64,000 bases of DNA, from positions 127,583 to 191,582 of the forward strand of contig UQZX01000001.1 in assembly GCA_900545525.1 (NCBI GenBank), in the 5' to 3' direction. The notes under the pieces were generated by a model that was not told where the DNA came from, made no database searches, and saw only the letters and a list, made by a program, of their open reading frames with translations. Source of the DNA: an uncultured Prevotella sp. (GTDB lineage Bacteria > Bacteroidota > Bacteroidia > Bacteroidales > Bacteroidaceae). A program made the translations under genes and the position numbers. Shown here in pieces: positions 9,594-17,132 of this stretch; position 1 is the first letter of the stretch; every line of letters begins with the position of its first letter.

Positions 9594-9829
9594 TAAATTC
9601 ATACATTAATTACTGTCAGTCCGATGAATTTGAACAACGCAGCAACGGTCTTCCGTCCGGCACATTTACGCTTCCTCCGCAAACCCCTCAACGTTGCCGC
9701 CCGGTGCCGTACGCCCGGCATCCGGGGCTGTCAAAAGAGCGTTCAACGGTGAAAACAAATGCTTGCAGAGACGTTATTTCCGTCCGTATCGAAACCTTCC
9801 GAAACTGTGCTTGTAACATCCTGAAAATC

Positions 9830-9939
9830 AGAATAATACCTTTTGTCTTCCAAAAGGCGGTATTTCAGGCTCTAAAAGGCGGCATATTGGAGGCTGAAAT
9901 GCCGTCTTTCGGAAGCCGGTATGCCGCTGTTGAGATTAC
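9830..9939. repeat. 22-bp periodic degenerate array 2 (five units)
   Basis: Units of exactly 22 bp begin at 9830, 9852, 9874, 9896 and 9918. The consensus is aaaa or gaaa, a core such as GGCGGTA or TGCCGTC, a TTT-like run, then an 8-nt linker ending in ctct or gcc. The array lies between the divergent cysE and phosphate transporter genes, about 60 bp before the transporter's -7 box. The rest of 9594-9829 holds nothing I recognise beyond scattered gaaa motifs. Confidence 0.75.
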
Positions 9940-9997
9940 TTAACTGATTGTTTTCAATTCTTAACCTTGTTGTAACACTATTGTAACATTGCATGCC

Positions 9998-10005
9998 TAT
10001 CTTTG
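9998..10005 (+). promoter_or_regulatory. -7 promoter element for the PiT gene
   Basis: TATCTTTG matches TAnnTTTG and lies 37 bp before the ATG at 10042. Candidate TTG triplets upstream are not at the usual 18-20 bp distance, so the -33 element is uncertain. Confidence 0.6.
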
Positions 10006-10041
10006 CGGAGAGGTAAAACGATAACAATAAAAACAACGTTT

Positions 10042-12306
10042 ATGATAACTATTTACTTTATTATTGTGGCGTTCCTGCTGATTTTGGCAGTGTTCGACCT
10101 TTTTGTCGGCGTAAGCAACGATGCCGTCAACTTTCTCAATTCGGCTGTTGGTGCCCGTGTGGCAAAATACCGTACCATACTCATAGTTGCCTCTGCGGGT
10201 GTGCTTCTCGGTGCGGTGATGAGTGCCGGCATGATGGATGTGGCGCGCCACGGCATAATGCGCCCCGAGAACTACACCTTCCACGAGGTCATGACGATAT
10301 TCCTTGCCGTCATGGTTACGGATGTCGTGGTTCTCGACATGTTCAACACCCTCGGCATGCCGACCTCCACCACAGTGTCGCTTGTGTTCGAACTGCTCGG
10401 CGGAACATTCATTCTTGCACTTCTGAAGATGAATGCCGATCCCGCCCTGGCAATCACCGACCTTCTGAACAGTGACAAGGCACTTAGTGTAATCATAGCC
10501 ATTTTCGTGTCCGTGGCGGTGGCATTCTTCTTCGGTGTCGTGGTTATGTGGCTCTCAAGGCTTATTTTTACATTCAATTACAAGCGCCGTCTGCGCTATA
10601 CTGTTGCCGTGTTCGGTGGCATAGCCTTCACCGCGCTTGTCTATTTTATATTTATAAAAGGTATAGGCGACTCGCCCTTTGTCGATGCCGGTGTACGTGC
10701 GTGGATAAACAGCCGCACCATGCAGCTTCTTGCAGCATCGTTTGTTGTCTCCGCCTTGCTCATGCAGGTGCTCCATTTCCTGCGCGTGAGCGTCTTCAAG
10801 GTTATCGTCCTGCTCGGTACTTTTGCCCTTGCCATGGCTTTTGCGGGCAACGACCTCGTCAACTTTGTCGGCGTGCCGCTTGCCGGGCTTGACTCTCTGC
10901 GCGATTTTCTTGCCAACGGCGACGGCGGCTACAACTCATATAAGATGTCTGTTCTCATGTCGTCGGCAAAAAGTCCGCTGTCCTATCTCGTCATTGCCGG
11001 CATAGTGATGATTGTTGCGATGTTCACGTCTAAGAAGGCAAAGAATGTTGTCAAGACCAGCGTAGACCTTAGCCGTCAGGACGAGGGCGACGAGATGTTC
11101 GGCTCGTCAAAGGTGGCGCGGAGCATAGTACGTGCCACTCAGGACATCGGCGACGTTGTTTCGAAAATTTTGCCGCGGCGCATGCACAGTGTCATGGACA
11201 GGAGCTTTAACAGCAGCGAGGCTGTCCTGGCTAAGGGAGCGGCGTTCGACGAGGTGCGCGCAGCCGTAAATCTCGTTCTTGCGGCAATGCTCATAATAGC
11301 CGGTACCAACTACAAGCTCCCCCTTTCAACCACCTACGTGACCTTCATGGTGGCAATGGGAACGTCTCTTGCCGACCGTGCGTGGGGGCGTGAGAGCGCG
11401 GTGTTCCGTGTCACGGGTGTCATGTCTGTCATCGGCGGATGGTTTGTCACGGCGGGAGTGGCTTTCGCCTTGTGTGCCATAGTGTGTGCACTGATGTACT
11501 TCGGGGGCATCGCCATAATGGTGGCATTCATCGTCCTCGACATATATATACTGTGGCGCAGCAACCGCAGATATGCTGCCAAGAGTGCGGAGGACAAGAA
11601 AGAAAACCTGTTTGCGCTGATGATGCGCACGCGCGACAAGGACATAGTGTGGGACCTGCTGTCCAAACACGTGCAGCGCACGCAGAGTTTCGTTACGGGA
11701 TTTGTCCTCGAACAGTTCAATGCCATTGTTTCCGAAGGCTTTGCACAGGCAAACCTGCGCCGTCTGCGTGCCAGCGCGGCTGCCCTTGATGAAGAACTCG
11801 GACAGCTGAAGAAATACCGGCGCCAGGAACTTCTTGCCCTTAAACGGGTGCCCGACAACATGGCGATAGAGCGGAACACGTGGTTCCACCTCGGCATGAA
11901 CAGCGACAGCCAGTTCATTTACTGTCTGAAACGCATGCTGGAGCCGGTGAAGGAGCATGTGGACAATAACTTCAATCCTGTCCCCGCAGAATATATTGCC
12001 GAGTTCGAACCCGTGCGCCGCAACATAAACGAGCTGATGAGCCTTACGCAGCAGATGATTGCCACCAACCGCTACGACCGCTACCGCGAGACGCTTGCCG
12101 TTGCCGACGAGTGCAAGGACGCGCTTTCGGCTCTCCGCAAGCGGCATATCGACAGGATGTACCGCGACAACGGCACATCCGGACTTAAAGTGTCGCTGCT
12201 CTATCTGAATGTGTTGCAGGAGAGTCAGGAGCTTGTCAGCATCATGCGTCATCAGCTCCGTGCTGCGCGGAAGTTCCTTGCGAAGAACAAACATGCCGCC
12301 TATTGA
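10042..12306 (+). CDS. Inorganic phosphate transporter, PiT family, with cytoplasmic PhoU-like C-terminal region
   Basis: PiT proteins move phosphate, usually as a metal-phosphate complex, with protons or sodium across the inner membrane. The 754-residue protein carries the two PiT signature repeats: near the N-terminus VGVSNDAVNFLNSAVGAR with GMPTSTTVSL, and in the second half FAGNDLVNFVGVPLAG with KLPLSTTYVTFMVAMG. About twelve membrane segments are followed by about 230 hydrophilic, helical residues (from LWRSNRRYAA) resembling the PhoU/DUF47-like extension of Bacteroidota PiT proteins. I chose the ATG at 10042; an upstream in-frame TTG at 10003 lies within the promoter and is rejected. 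Confidence 0.93.
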   Translation: MITIYFIIVAFLLILAVFDLFVGVSNDAVNFLNSAVGARVAKYRTILIVASAGVLLGAVMSAGMMDVARHGIMRPENYTFHEVMTIFLAVMVTDVVVLDMFNTLGMPTSTTVSLVFELLGGTFILALLKMNADPALAITDLLNSDKALSVIIAIFVSVAVAFFFGVVVMWLSRLIFTFNYKRRLRYTVAVFGGIAFTALVYFIFIKGIGDSPFVDAGVRAWINSRTMQLLAASFVVSALLMQVLHFLRVSVFKVIVLLGTFALAMAFAGNDLVNFVGVPLAGLDSLRDFLANGDGGYNSYKMSVLMSSAKSPLSYLVIAGIVMIVAMFTSKKAKNVVKTSVDLSRQDEGDEMFGSSKVARSIVRATQDIGDVVSKILPRRMHSVMDRSFNSSEAVLAKGAAFDEVRAAVNLVLAAMLIIAGTNYKLPLSTTYVTFMVAMGTSLADRAWGRESAVFRVTGVMSVIGGWFVTAGVAFALCAIVCALMYFGGIAIMVAFIVLDIYILWRSNRRYAAKSAEDKKENLFALMMRTRDKDIVWDLLSKHVQRTQSFVTGFVLEQFNAIVSEGFAQANLRRLRASAAALDEELGQLKKYRRQELLALKRVPDNMAIERNTWFHLGMNSDSQFIYCLKRMLEPVKEHVDNNFNPVPAEYIAEFEPVRRNINELMSLTQQMIATNRYDRYRETLAVADECKDALSALRKRHIDRMYRDNGTSGLKVSLLYLNVLQESQELVSIMRHQLRAARKFLAKNKHAAY

Positions 12307-12390
12307 CGGCTTTAATGTCTTTCCTGAAAATATTTACAGTGCCGTGCAACTTTTTATGTCCTGCCCGCGTCTAATGTATATAGCAATAAT

Positions 12391-12405
12391 TTAACGTGAG
12401 TTCGA
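12391..12405 (+). repeat. Dispersed TTAACGTGAGTTCGA element, left copy near the DUF2807 gene
   Basis: TTAACGTGAGTTCGA occurs here, followed by gataagga. A perfect 15-bp inverted copy lies at 13768-13782, so the pair brackets the DUF2807 gene. Related sequences occur at 19731, 19807, 39983, 42939, 51234 and 63909, all intergenic. Confidence 0.7.
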
Positions 12406-12440
12406 GATAAGGAGCAATAGCTTTAGTCGTGTTCTTTTCC

Positions 12441-12630
12441 GTAGGGACACATTTTTCACTTCGTTCAACAACACGTCTTGTATCTGTCCGTACGCCCCAT
12501 AGAGGCGTTCTCTGTACCATCCACAAAGATAAGAGAGATGAAACAACAAGGCATTTGTATTGAAAACTTAAGCTCCTGTATGAACGCCTCTATGAGGCGT
12601 ACGGACAGATACAAGAATGTGTCCCTACTG
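12441..12630. repeat. Interrupted inverted repeat (GTAGGGACACAT ... CTTGTATCTGTCCG family), copy 1
   Basis: The left arm (12441-12452 and 12477-12510) is the reverse complement of the right arm (about 12582-12629): GTAGGGACACAT pairs with ATGTGTCCCTAC, and CTTGTATCTGTCCGTACGCC with its complement. The left arm carries an extra stretch of about 24 nt. The spacer is about 70 bp. A second element with the same core lies at 42781-42905. No transposase is nearby, so it looks like a non-autonomous MITE-type repeat. The rest of the 12307-12776 gap holds no gene I can support. Confidence 0.7.
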
Positions 12631-12776
12631 CGGTGAGGATGTATTTGGATGTTTTTATTTCGGACTCATGTTAATTTATAATAGCCAGGATTATGCCTGG
12701 GGATGCGTGAAGACGGTCTTGCAGGTTCGGCATGTCGATATTTTTAGTGGAGATAACCAATATAATATATGGAATT

Positions 12777-13508
12777 ATGAGGAAAACAATGTTTGTTCTT
12801 TGCACCATTGCACTGCTTGCAGCAGCGTCGTGTGCAAGAAAACCGGCAGACGGGCAGACGCCGGGGATGTGGTATGGCAAAGATGTTGCCGAGGTAAAGA
12901 AGACGTTTAAGGTGGACGGCTTTGAGAAAATAGCATTGGCTGGCAGTGTGGATGTCAAGTATGTGCAGGGCGACACCACGTCTGTAATAGCCAAAGGAAC
13001 GGCAGACATGGTGGAACGTCTTGATATTAAATCAGACGGGACGACCCTGCGTGTAAGATATAAGGATAATAACGGCATACACATAAATATCGGTTCGAAA
13101 AGTGCCGTGGTATATGTCACATCGCCGGATATCGTTGAGGTGGCAATTACAGGCTCAGGCGATTTCCGCTCGAAGGGGCATGTTGACACGGATAACATGA
13201 ATATTATGGTGAAGGGCAGCGGTGACGTGTCCTTTTCCGACATAATATGCAATTCGCTCGAAGCATCGGTTTACGGCAGCGGAGATGTTGAACTGAAGAA
13301 CGTTAAGGCTGCACGGACAAGCTTTGTAGTAAAGGGCAGCGGTGATATAAGTGCCAAATTCGACGGATGCGGTACGGTTGAGAGCTTTATATATGGCAGC
13401 GGCGACATATCCTTGAAAGGAAAGGTGCGTTCGGAAAAGCATGTCATCAAAGGCTCAGGAGATGTGCATACGGGCAAGCTTGACTGTGCTTCTGAAAATG
13501 TAAGGTAG
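12777..13508 (+). CDS. DUF2807 (GIN-domain) lipoprotein with GSGD repeats
   Basis: The 243-residue protein has a lipoprotein signal (ALLAAASCA), so it is probably anchored in the outer membrane or periplasm. The body is a head-GIN/DUF2807 domain, predicted as a right-handed beta-helix. The repeat GSGD occurs six times about 20-24 residues apart (TGSGDF, KGSGDV, YGSGDV, KGSGDI, YGSGDI, KGSGDV), alternating K and Y before it after the first copy. Bacteroidota genomes usually hold several such proteins; the function is unknown. The ATG at 12777 gives a proper signal peptide; the longer frame from 12732 does not. The gene stands alone and is flanked by a perfect 15-bp inverted repeat (12391-12405 and 13768-13782). 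Confidence 0.85.
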   Translation: MRKTMFVLCTIALLAAASCARKPADGQTPGMWYGKDVAEVKKTFKVDGFEKIALAGSVDVKYVQGDTTSVIAKGTADMVERLDIKSDGTTLRVRYKDNNGIHINIGSKSAVVYVTSPDIVEVAITGSGDFRSKGHVDTDNMNIMVKGSGDVSFSDIICNSLEASVYGSGDVELKNVKAARTSFVVKGSGDISAKFDGCGTVESFIYGSGDISLKGKVRSEKHVIKGSGDVHTGKLDCASENVR

Positions 13509-13735
13509 TAAGGAGGGAAGGAGAAAGGAGTTAATGTAGTAAGGAGTTAAAGAAGTTATGGGAAGTTAGAGGAAGTTAAAGGACAAATGATTAAGGGAGG
13601 AGTAAAGGGAGAAAGGAGGTAAGGGAGTAAGGGCAGATAGGCTTTGTAGTCCTTAATGACTTTAAAGACCTTAAAGACTTTAATGACGCTAAAGACTTCT
13701 GCATACAATGCCTGCGTTGCGTCCCCTCCTTTTTT
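13509..13735. repeat. Purine-rich short-repeat tract after the DUF2807 gene
   Basis: This stretch is low-complexity: degenerate 7-9 nt units such as AAGGAGT, GAAGTTA and AAGGGAG run from 13509 to about 13640, and CTTTAAAGAC-like units from about 13650 to 13700. It carries no gene. A similar tract on the other strand ends the M3 peptidase gene (about 31110-31200). Confidence 0.55.
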
Positions 13736-13767
13736 AAAGGAGGGGCAGGGGTGGTTTGTGATATTTA

Positions 13768-13782
13768 TCGAACTCACGTTAA
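13768..13782 (-). repeat. Dispersed TTAACGTGAGTTCGA element, right copy near the DUF2807 gene
   Basis: This is an exact inverted copy of 12391-12405. On the minus strand the motif continues into ATCACAAACCACCCCTGC, which is shared with the copies at 19731 and 42939. That extended motif is the best evidence of a repeat family rather than chance. Confidence 0.7.
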
Positions 13783-13872
13783 TATAAGTCTCCCTGGCTT
13801 TCGGAAGATAAGCCGTAATAATGTAAAAAACTAAAATACTATAAAAAGTTTCATCATCTCGCTGATATTACA

Positions 13873-13880
13873 TACCTTTG
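13873..13880 (+). promoter_or_regulatory. -7 promoter element of the lipid-headgroup-like operon
   Basis: TACCTTTG lies 26 bp before the ATG at 13907. A weak -33 TTTC (13849-13852) sits 20 bp upstream. All four following genes are tightly spaced or overlapping, so this is likely the operon promoter. Confidence 0.65.
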
Positions 13881-13906
13881 CGTATTGTTCAAATGGTAAA
13901 AGGCAG

Positions 13907-14638
13907 ATGAAGTATGCTGTGATAGCTGCCGGTGAGGGTTCGCGACTGGCTGGGGAGGGGATAGAAGTTCCCAAGCCTTTGGTCAGAATAGGCGGCGAGT
14001 GTCTCATCGACAGGCTTATACGTGTGTTTATGAATAATGGTGCCACGGAGATTGTCGTGATATGTAACGGTGTGGCAATCCCCGTGAGCCGTCATTTGGA
14101 ACATATCTCCAAGGAGGGCTTGGACGGGCGTCCCGTGCCCTTGCGCTTTGTGGTAAAAAACACGGCAGGCTCCATGCACAGCTTCTATGAGATAAGCAGC
14201 CTGCTGAAAGACGGTCCGTTTTGTCTCACAACGGTGGACACGGTGTTCCGTGAGAACGACTTTTCGGAATATATAAGTGAGTTTCGCAGGCTCGTCGACG
14301 GCGGCATGGCAGACGGTCTTATGGGCGTTACCGGATATGTGGACGACGAAAAGCCGCTTTTCGTCGGTGTCGGTGACAATCTTGACGTGACAGGCTTTTA
14401 CGATGAAGAAAACGGTTGCCGTTTTGTATCTGGCGGCATTTACGGGCTCGTTCCCGCTGCTATTGATGTCCTTGAAGAGTGCATGGCGCGCGGCACGACA
14501 CGCATGCGCGACTTCCAAAGGGCGATGGTTGCAGGCGGAATGAGGCTCAGGGCGTATGCCTTTGACAAGATACTGGACATAGACCATGCCTCGGACATAA
14601 CTAAGGCAGAGGACTTTATAAAAAGTTCCATGCCATGA
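13907..14638 (+). CDS. Sugar/polyol-phosphate nucleotidyltransferase
   Basis: The 243-residue protein opens with KYAVIAAGEGSRLAGEG and PKPLVRIGG, the nucleotide-binding G-x-G-x-R and PKP motifs of the NTP_transferase fold. A TVDTVF segment stands where the metal-binding aspartate is expected. It would join a phosphorylated sugar or polyol to NTP. The stop overlaps the next start by 4 bp (ATGA). Its position beside a CDP-alcohol phosphatidyltransferase and a HAD phosphatase suggests it makes a CDP-activated polyol such as CDP-inositol, or a similar headgroup donor. The substrate is inferred, not shown; a GlmU/MurU-like sugar role is the main alternative. Confidence 0.8.
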   Translation: MKYAVIAAGEGSRLAGEGIEVPKPLVRIGGECLIDRLIRVFMNNGATEIVVICNGVAIPVSRHLEHISKEGLDGRPVPLRFVVKNTAGSMHSFYEISSLLKDGPFCLTTVDTVFRENDFSEYISEFRRLVDGGMADGLMGVTGYVDDEKPLFVGVGDNLDVTGFYDEENGCRFVSGGIYGLVPAAIDVLEECMARGTTRMRDFQRAMVAGGMRLRAYAFDKILDIDHASDITKAEDFIKSSMP

Positions 14639-15456
14639 CGCGTGTCCTTGCCATATACAGGGCGGAGCGCTTCTCGCCCAATTCGGTGGAGCAGGACAAG
14701 GCTATACTGGATGCTGTAGGTGAAAACCTGCTGTCCCGCGGCTATGATGTGCACTATGTAGGAGAGCATTCCCTTACACGTGACATGTATGCCGACGTGT
14801 TTCTTACCATGGGGCGTGAGACATCGGCAATGGACATTCTCGAAGTGAAGGAGCAAGAGGGGGCTGCGGTGATAAACTCTCCGGCTGCCATAAGGGCATG
14901 CTCAAGAGACGCGGTAGACCGTGTCATGCGTGCCTCCGGCATACCGGCGGCACCTGTGGACGGTGAGTCAGGTTATTGGATAAAGCGCGGTGATGAGGCT
15001 GCGCAGTGTCCTGACGATGTGCGTTATGCCGCATGTGCGGAAGAAAGGGACAGGATACTGGCTGATTTCAGACGACGCGGCATAGGCAGTATTGTGGTTA
15101 CCGCCCATGTGGAAGGCGACCTCGTGAAATTCTACGGAGTGCGCGGAACACGTTTTTTCAGATACTTCTATCCTACGGACGACGGCTGCAGCAAGTTTGA
15201 CAATGAACTTGTCAACGGCAAGGCGAAGCACTATCCTTTTCATGAAGGCAGTCTTTGCCGTGATGCGGAGCGGCTCGCATCGCTCGTTGGCACAGATATA
15301 TATGGCGGCGACTGCATAGTAAGGAGTGACGGCAGTTATGCAATAATAGATTTCAACGATTTCCCCAGTTTCTCGAGATGCCGCGACGAGGCTGCCGAAG
15401 CCATTGCCGGGCTTGTGGCAAGACGTGTACCTTGCGGGAAGCTTAATACAATATAA
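14635..15456 (+). CDS. ATP-grasp-like protein of the lipid-headgroup cluster
   Basis: The 273-residue protein has features of a reduced ATP-grasp fold: an N-terminal Rossmann-like part (RVLAIYRAERFSPNSVEQD), a middle part with INSPAAIRACSRDAVDRVM and GYWIKRGD, and a C-terminal half with GDLVKFYGVRG, YGGDCIVRSDGSYAIIDFND and FPSFSRC. The last two match the metal-binding D...DxND pattern of ATP-grasp ligases. It may join a carboxylate and an amine, or phosphorylate a polyol as inositol 1,3,4-trisphosphate kinases (a divergent ATP-grasp group) do. I cannot choose between these. It overlaps the upstream nucleotidyltransferase by 4 bp and ends 9 bp before the next start. Confidence 0.7.
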   Translation: MTRVLAIYRAERFSPNSVEQDKAILDAVGENLLSRGYDVHYVGEHSLTRDMYADVFLTMGRETSAMDILEVKEQEGAAVINSPAAIRACSRDAVDRVMRASGIPAAPVDGESGYWIKRGDEAAQCPDDVRYAACAEERDRILADFRRRGIGSIVVTAHVEGDLVKFYGVRGTRFFRYFYPTDDGCSKFDNELVNGKAKHYPFHEGSLCRDAERLASLVGTDIYGGDCIVRSDGSYAIIDFNDFPSFSRCRDEAAEAIAGLVARRVPCGKLNTI

Positions 15457-15465
15457 AGAAAAAGG

Positions 15466-16401
15466 ATGAGTAGTTTTAAGGAAATGCTTCATGCATCATT
15501 TAAGTCGGAAGACACTGAAGAGTGGCTGGACGTGTACTTCACACGCCCCATAGGACTGGTCTTCGCCCTGATGTGGAAACGGCTTGGAGTGCATCCCAAC
15601 GCCATAACCGTATTGTCGATATTTCTCGGTATGGGTGCAGGACTGATGTTCAGCCATACCGATATACGGCACAATATCCTCGGAGTTGTGCTCCTGATGT
15701 TTGCCAACTTTTGCGATTCCACTGACGGACAGCTTGCCCGCCTCACAGGAAAGAAGACACTTGTGGGGCGCGTTCTTGACGGTTTTTCCGGCGACCTGTG
15801 GTTCTTCTGCATATATGCCGCCATCTGTGTGCGTCTGATGAACACGCCTATACCGGGCATGGAACGCCCGTGGGGAATATGGATATGGGTGCTCGCGTTT
15901 ATGGCGGGCGTGATGTGCCATTCGCGCCAAAGCTCGCTTGCAGACTACTACCGCCAGATACACCTGTTCTTCCTTAAAGGAAAGGACGGCAGCGAGCTGG
16001 ACACCTACGCCGGACAGCGTGCCGTGTACGAGTCGTTGCCGCGCCGTTCGCTCCTCGCGCGCGCGTTCTATTATAATTATGCCAACTACTGCCGCAGTCA
16101 GGAAAAGCGCACTCCGCGTTTCCAGAAATTCTTCAGAAAGCTTTCCGGACGCTATCTGGAGCCGGCGGACATGCCGGAAGAGCTGCGCGCGGAGTTTCTG
16201 TCAGGCAGCCGCCCGCTTATGAAATATACCAACATACTGACGTTCAATGTCAGGGCGATATGTATATATGTGACATGTCTGGCAAATATTCCGTGGCTTT
16301 ATTTCCTTATCGAGATAACCCTGATGAGCGTGTTGTATGTCATGATGCACAAGCGGCATGAGACCCTTTGTGCCACATTAACAAAGAAACTGGATGATTA
16401 A
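15466..16401 (+). CDS. CDP-alcohol phosphatidyltransferase family membrane enzyme
   Basis: The 311-residue integral membrane protein has the CDP-AP signature in NFCDSTDGQLARLTG followed by GRVLDGFSGD. The family transfers a phospho-alcohol from a CDP-linked donor, or phosphatidate from CDP-diacylglycerol, to an alcohol. The first three aspartates and the AR pair fit the canonical pattern, but the last aspartate is five residues after the third (DGFSGD) instead of four. Membrane segments follow at about residues 120-160 and 250-290. The gene ends 8 bp inside the HAD gene. In Bacteroides a comparable enzyme makes phosphatidylinositol phosphate; the same job here is inferred from family and neighbourhood. 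Confidence 0.85.
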   Translation: MSSFKEMLHASFKSEDTEEWLDVYFTRPIGLVFALMWKRLGVHPNAITVLSIFLGMGAGLMFSHTDIRHNILGVVLLMFANFCDSTDGQLARLTGKKTLVGRVLDGFSGDLWFFCIYAAICVRLMNTPIPGMERPWGIWIWVLAFMAGVMCHSRQSSLADYYRQIHLFFLKGKDGSELDTYAGQRAVYESLPRRSLLARAFYYNYANYCRSQEKRTPRFQKFFRKLSGRYLEPADMPEELRAEFLSGSRPLMKYTNILTFNVRAICIYVTCLANIPWLYFLIEITLMSVLYVMMHKRHETLCATLTKKLDD

Positions 16402-17101
16402 AGGATATATATTCGACTACGGCGGAACGCTCGACACGGGCGGATGCCACTGGGGAAAGGTGCTTTGGCGTGCGTATATGAGGCACGGCGTGCCTGTGAC
16501 GGAAGACCGGTTCCGCGAGGCATACGTGTATACGGAGCGGGCATTGGGAAAGGGTGAAGTAATAAAGCCCGGTTATACGTTCCGCAAGACGCTTTCTATA
16601 AAGCTGAGCATGGAAATGCACCATCTTGCCAAGAATGGATATTGGAAAGCCGGAGAGGATGAGATAAACCGTAAGCATGCGGATATTCTTGAAGACATAT
16701 ACAAAGATGTGATAGAAAAGACGGCTTACAGCCGCGGCGTGCTGACGAAGATAAAGGAGCGTTGTCCGATGGTATTGGTGAGCAACTTCTACGGGAACAT
16801 AAATACCGTGCTTGCCGAGTTCGGGCTGGACGGGCTGTTTGAGGAAGTCATAGAGTCGGCGGCGGTGGGTATAAGGAAGCCCGATCCGCGTATATTCAGG
16901 CTCGGAACGGAGGCTCTCGGACTTGATCCGGAAGACGTGATGGTTGTAGGCGACAGCTTCACAAACGACATTGTTCCGGCAGTGGAGGCTGGTTGCCGCA
17001 CGGCATGGCTGAAAGGTGAGGGCTGGACGGACACGGTCTTCGACGAGCAGTTGCCCGATATTGTAATCAAGGATATCAGCCGGCTCCTGTCCGACGCATA
17101 G
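16394..17101 (+). CDS. HAD-family phosphatase of the lipid-headgroup cluster
   Basis: The 235-residue protein begins IKGYIFDYGGTLDTGG, HAD motif I with the nucleophile position shown as DYGGT (Asp first, Gly-Thr later). Motif II is VLVSNFYGN, motif III includes KPDPRIF, and motif IV is VMVVGDSFTNDIVPA. The aspartate two residues after the nucleophile, the usual acid/base in phosphatases (DxD), is replaced by Gly (DYG), which is worth noting. It overlaps the CDP-AP gene by 8 bp. It could remove phosphate from a phosphatidylpolyol phosphate, completing the lipid; this is inferred from context. Confidence 0.8.
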   Translation: MIKGYIFDYGGTLDTGGCHWGKVLWRAYMRHGVPVTEDRFREAYVYTERALGKGEVIKPGYTFRKTLSIKLSMEMHHLAKNGYWKAGEDEINRKHADILEDIYKDVIEKTAYSRGVLTKIKERCPMVLVSNFYGNINTVLAEFGLDGLFEEVIESAAVGIRKPDPRIFRLGTEALGLDPEDVMVVGDSFTNDIVPAVEAGCRTAWLKGEGWTDTVFDEQLPDIVIKDISRLLSDA

Positions 17102-17132
17102 TCACAAGGACCGGCAATGTTATAAACGAAAG

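Noticed and set aside
10003..10041. TTG start giving 13 extra residues on the PiT transporter
   Set aside because: The codon lies inside the -7 box, so it would not be transcribed.
13509..13767. Possible gene in the gap after the DUF2807 gene
   Set aside because: Only low-complexity purine repeats; the short frames have no start signals and no protein-like composition.
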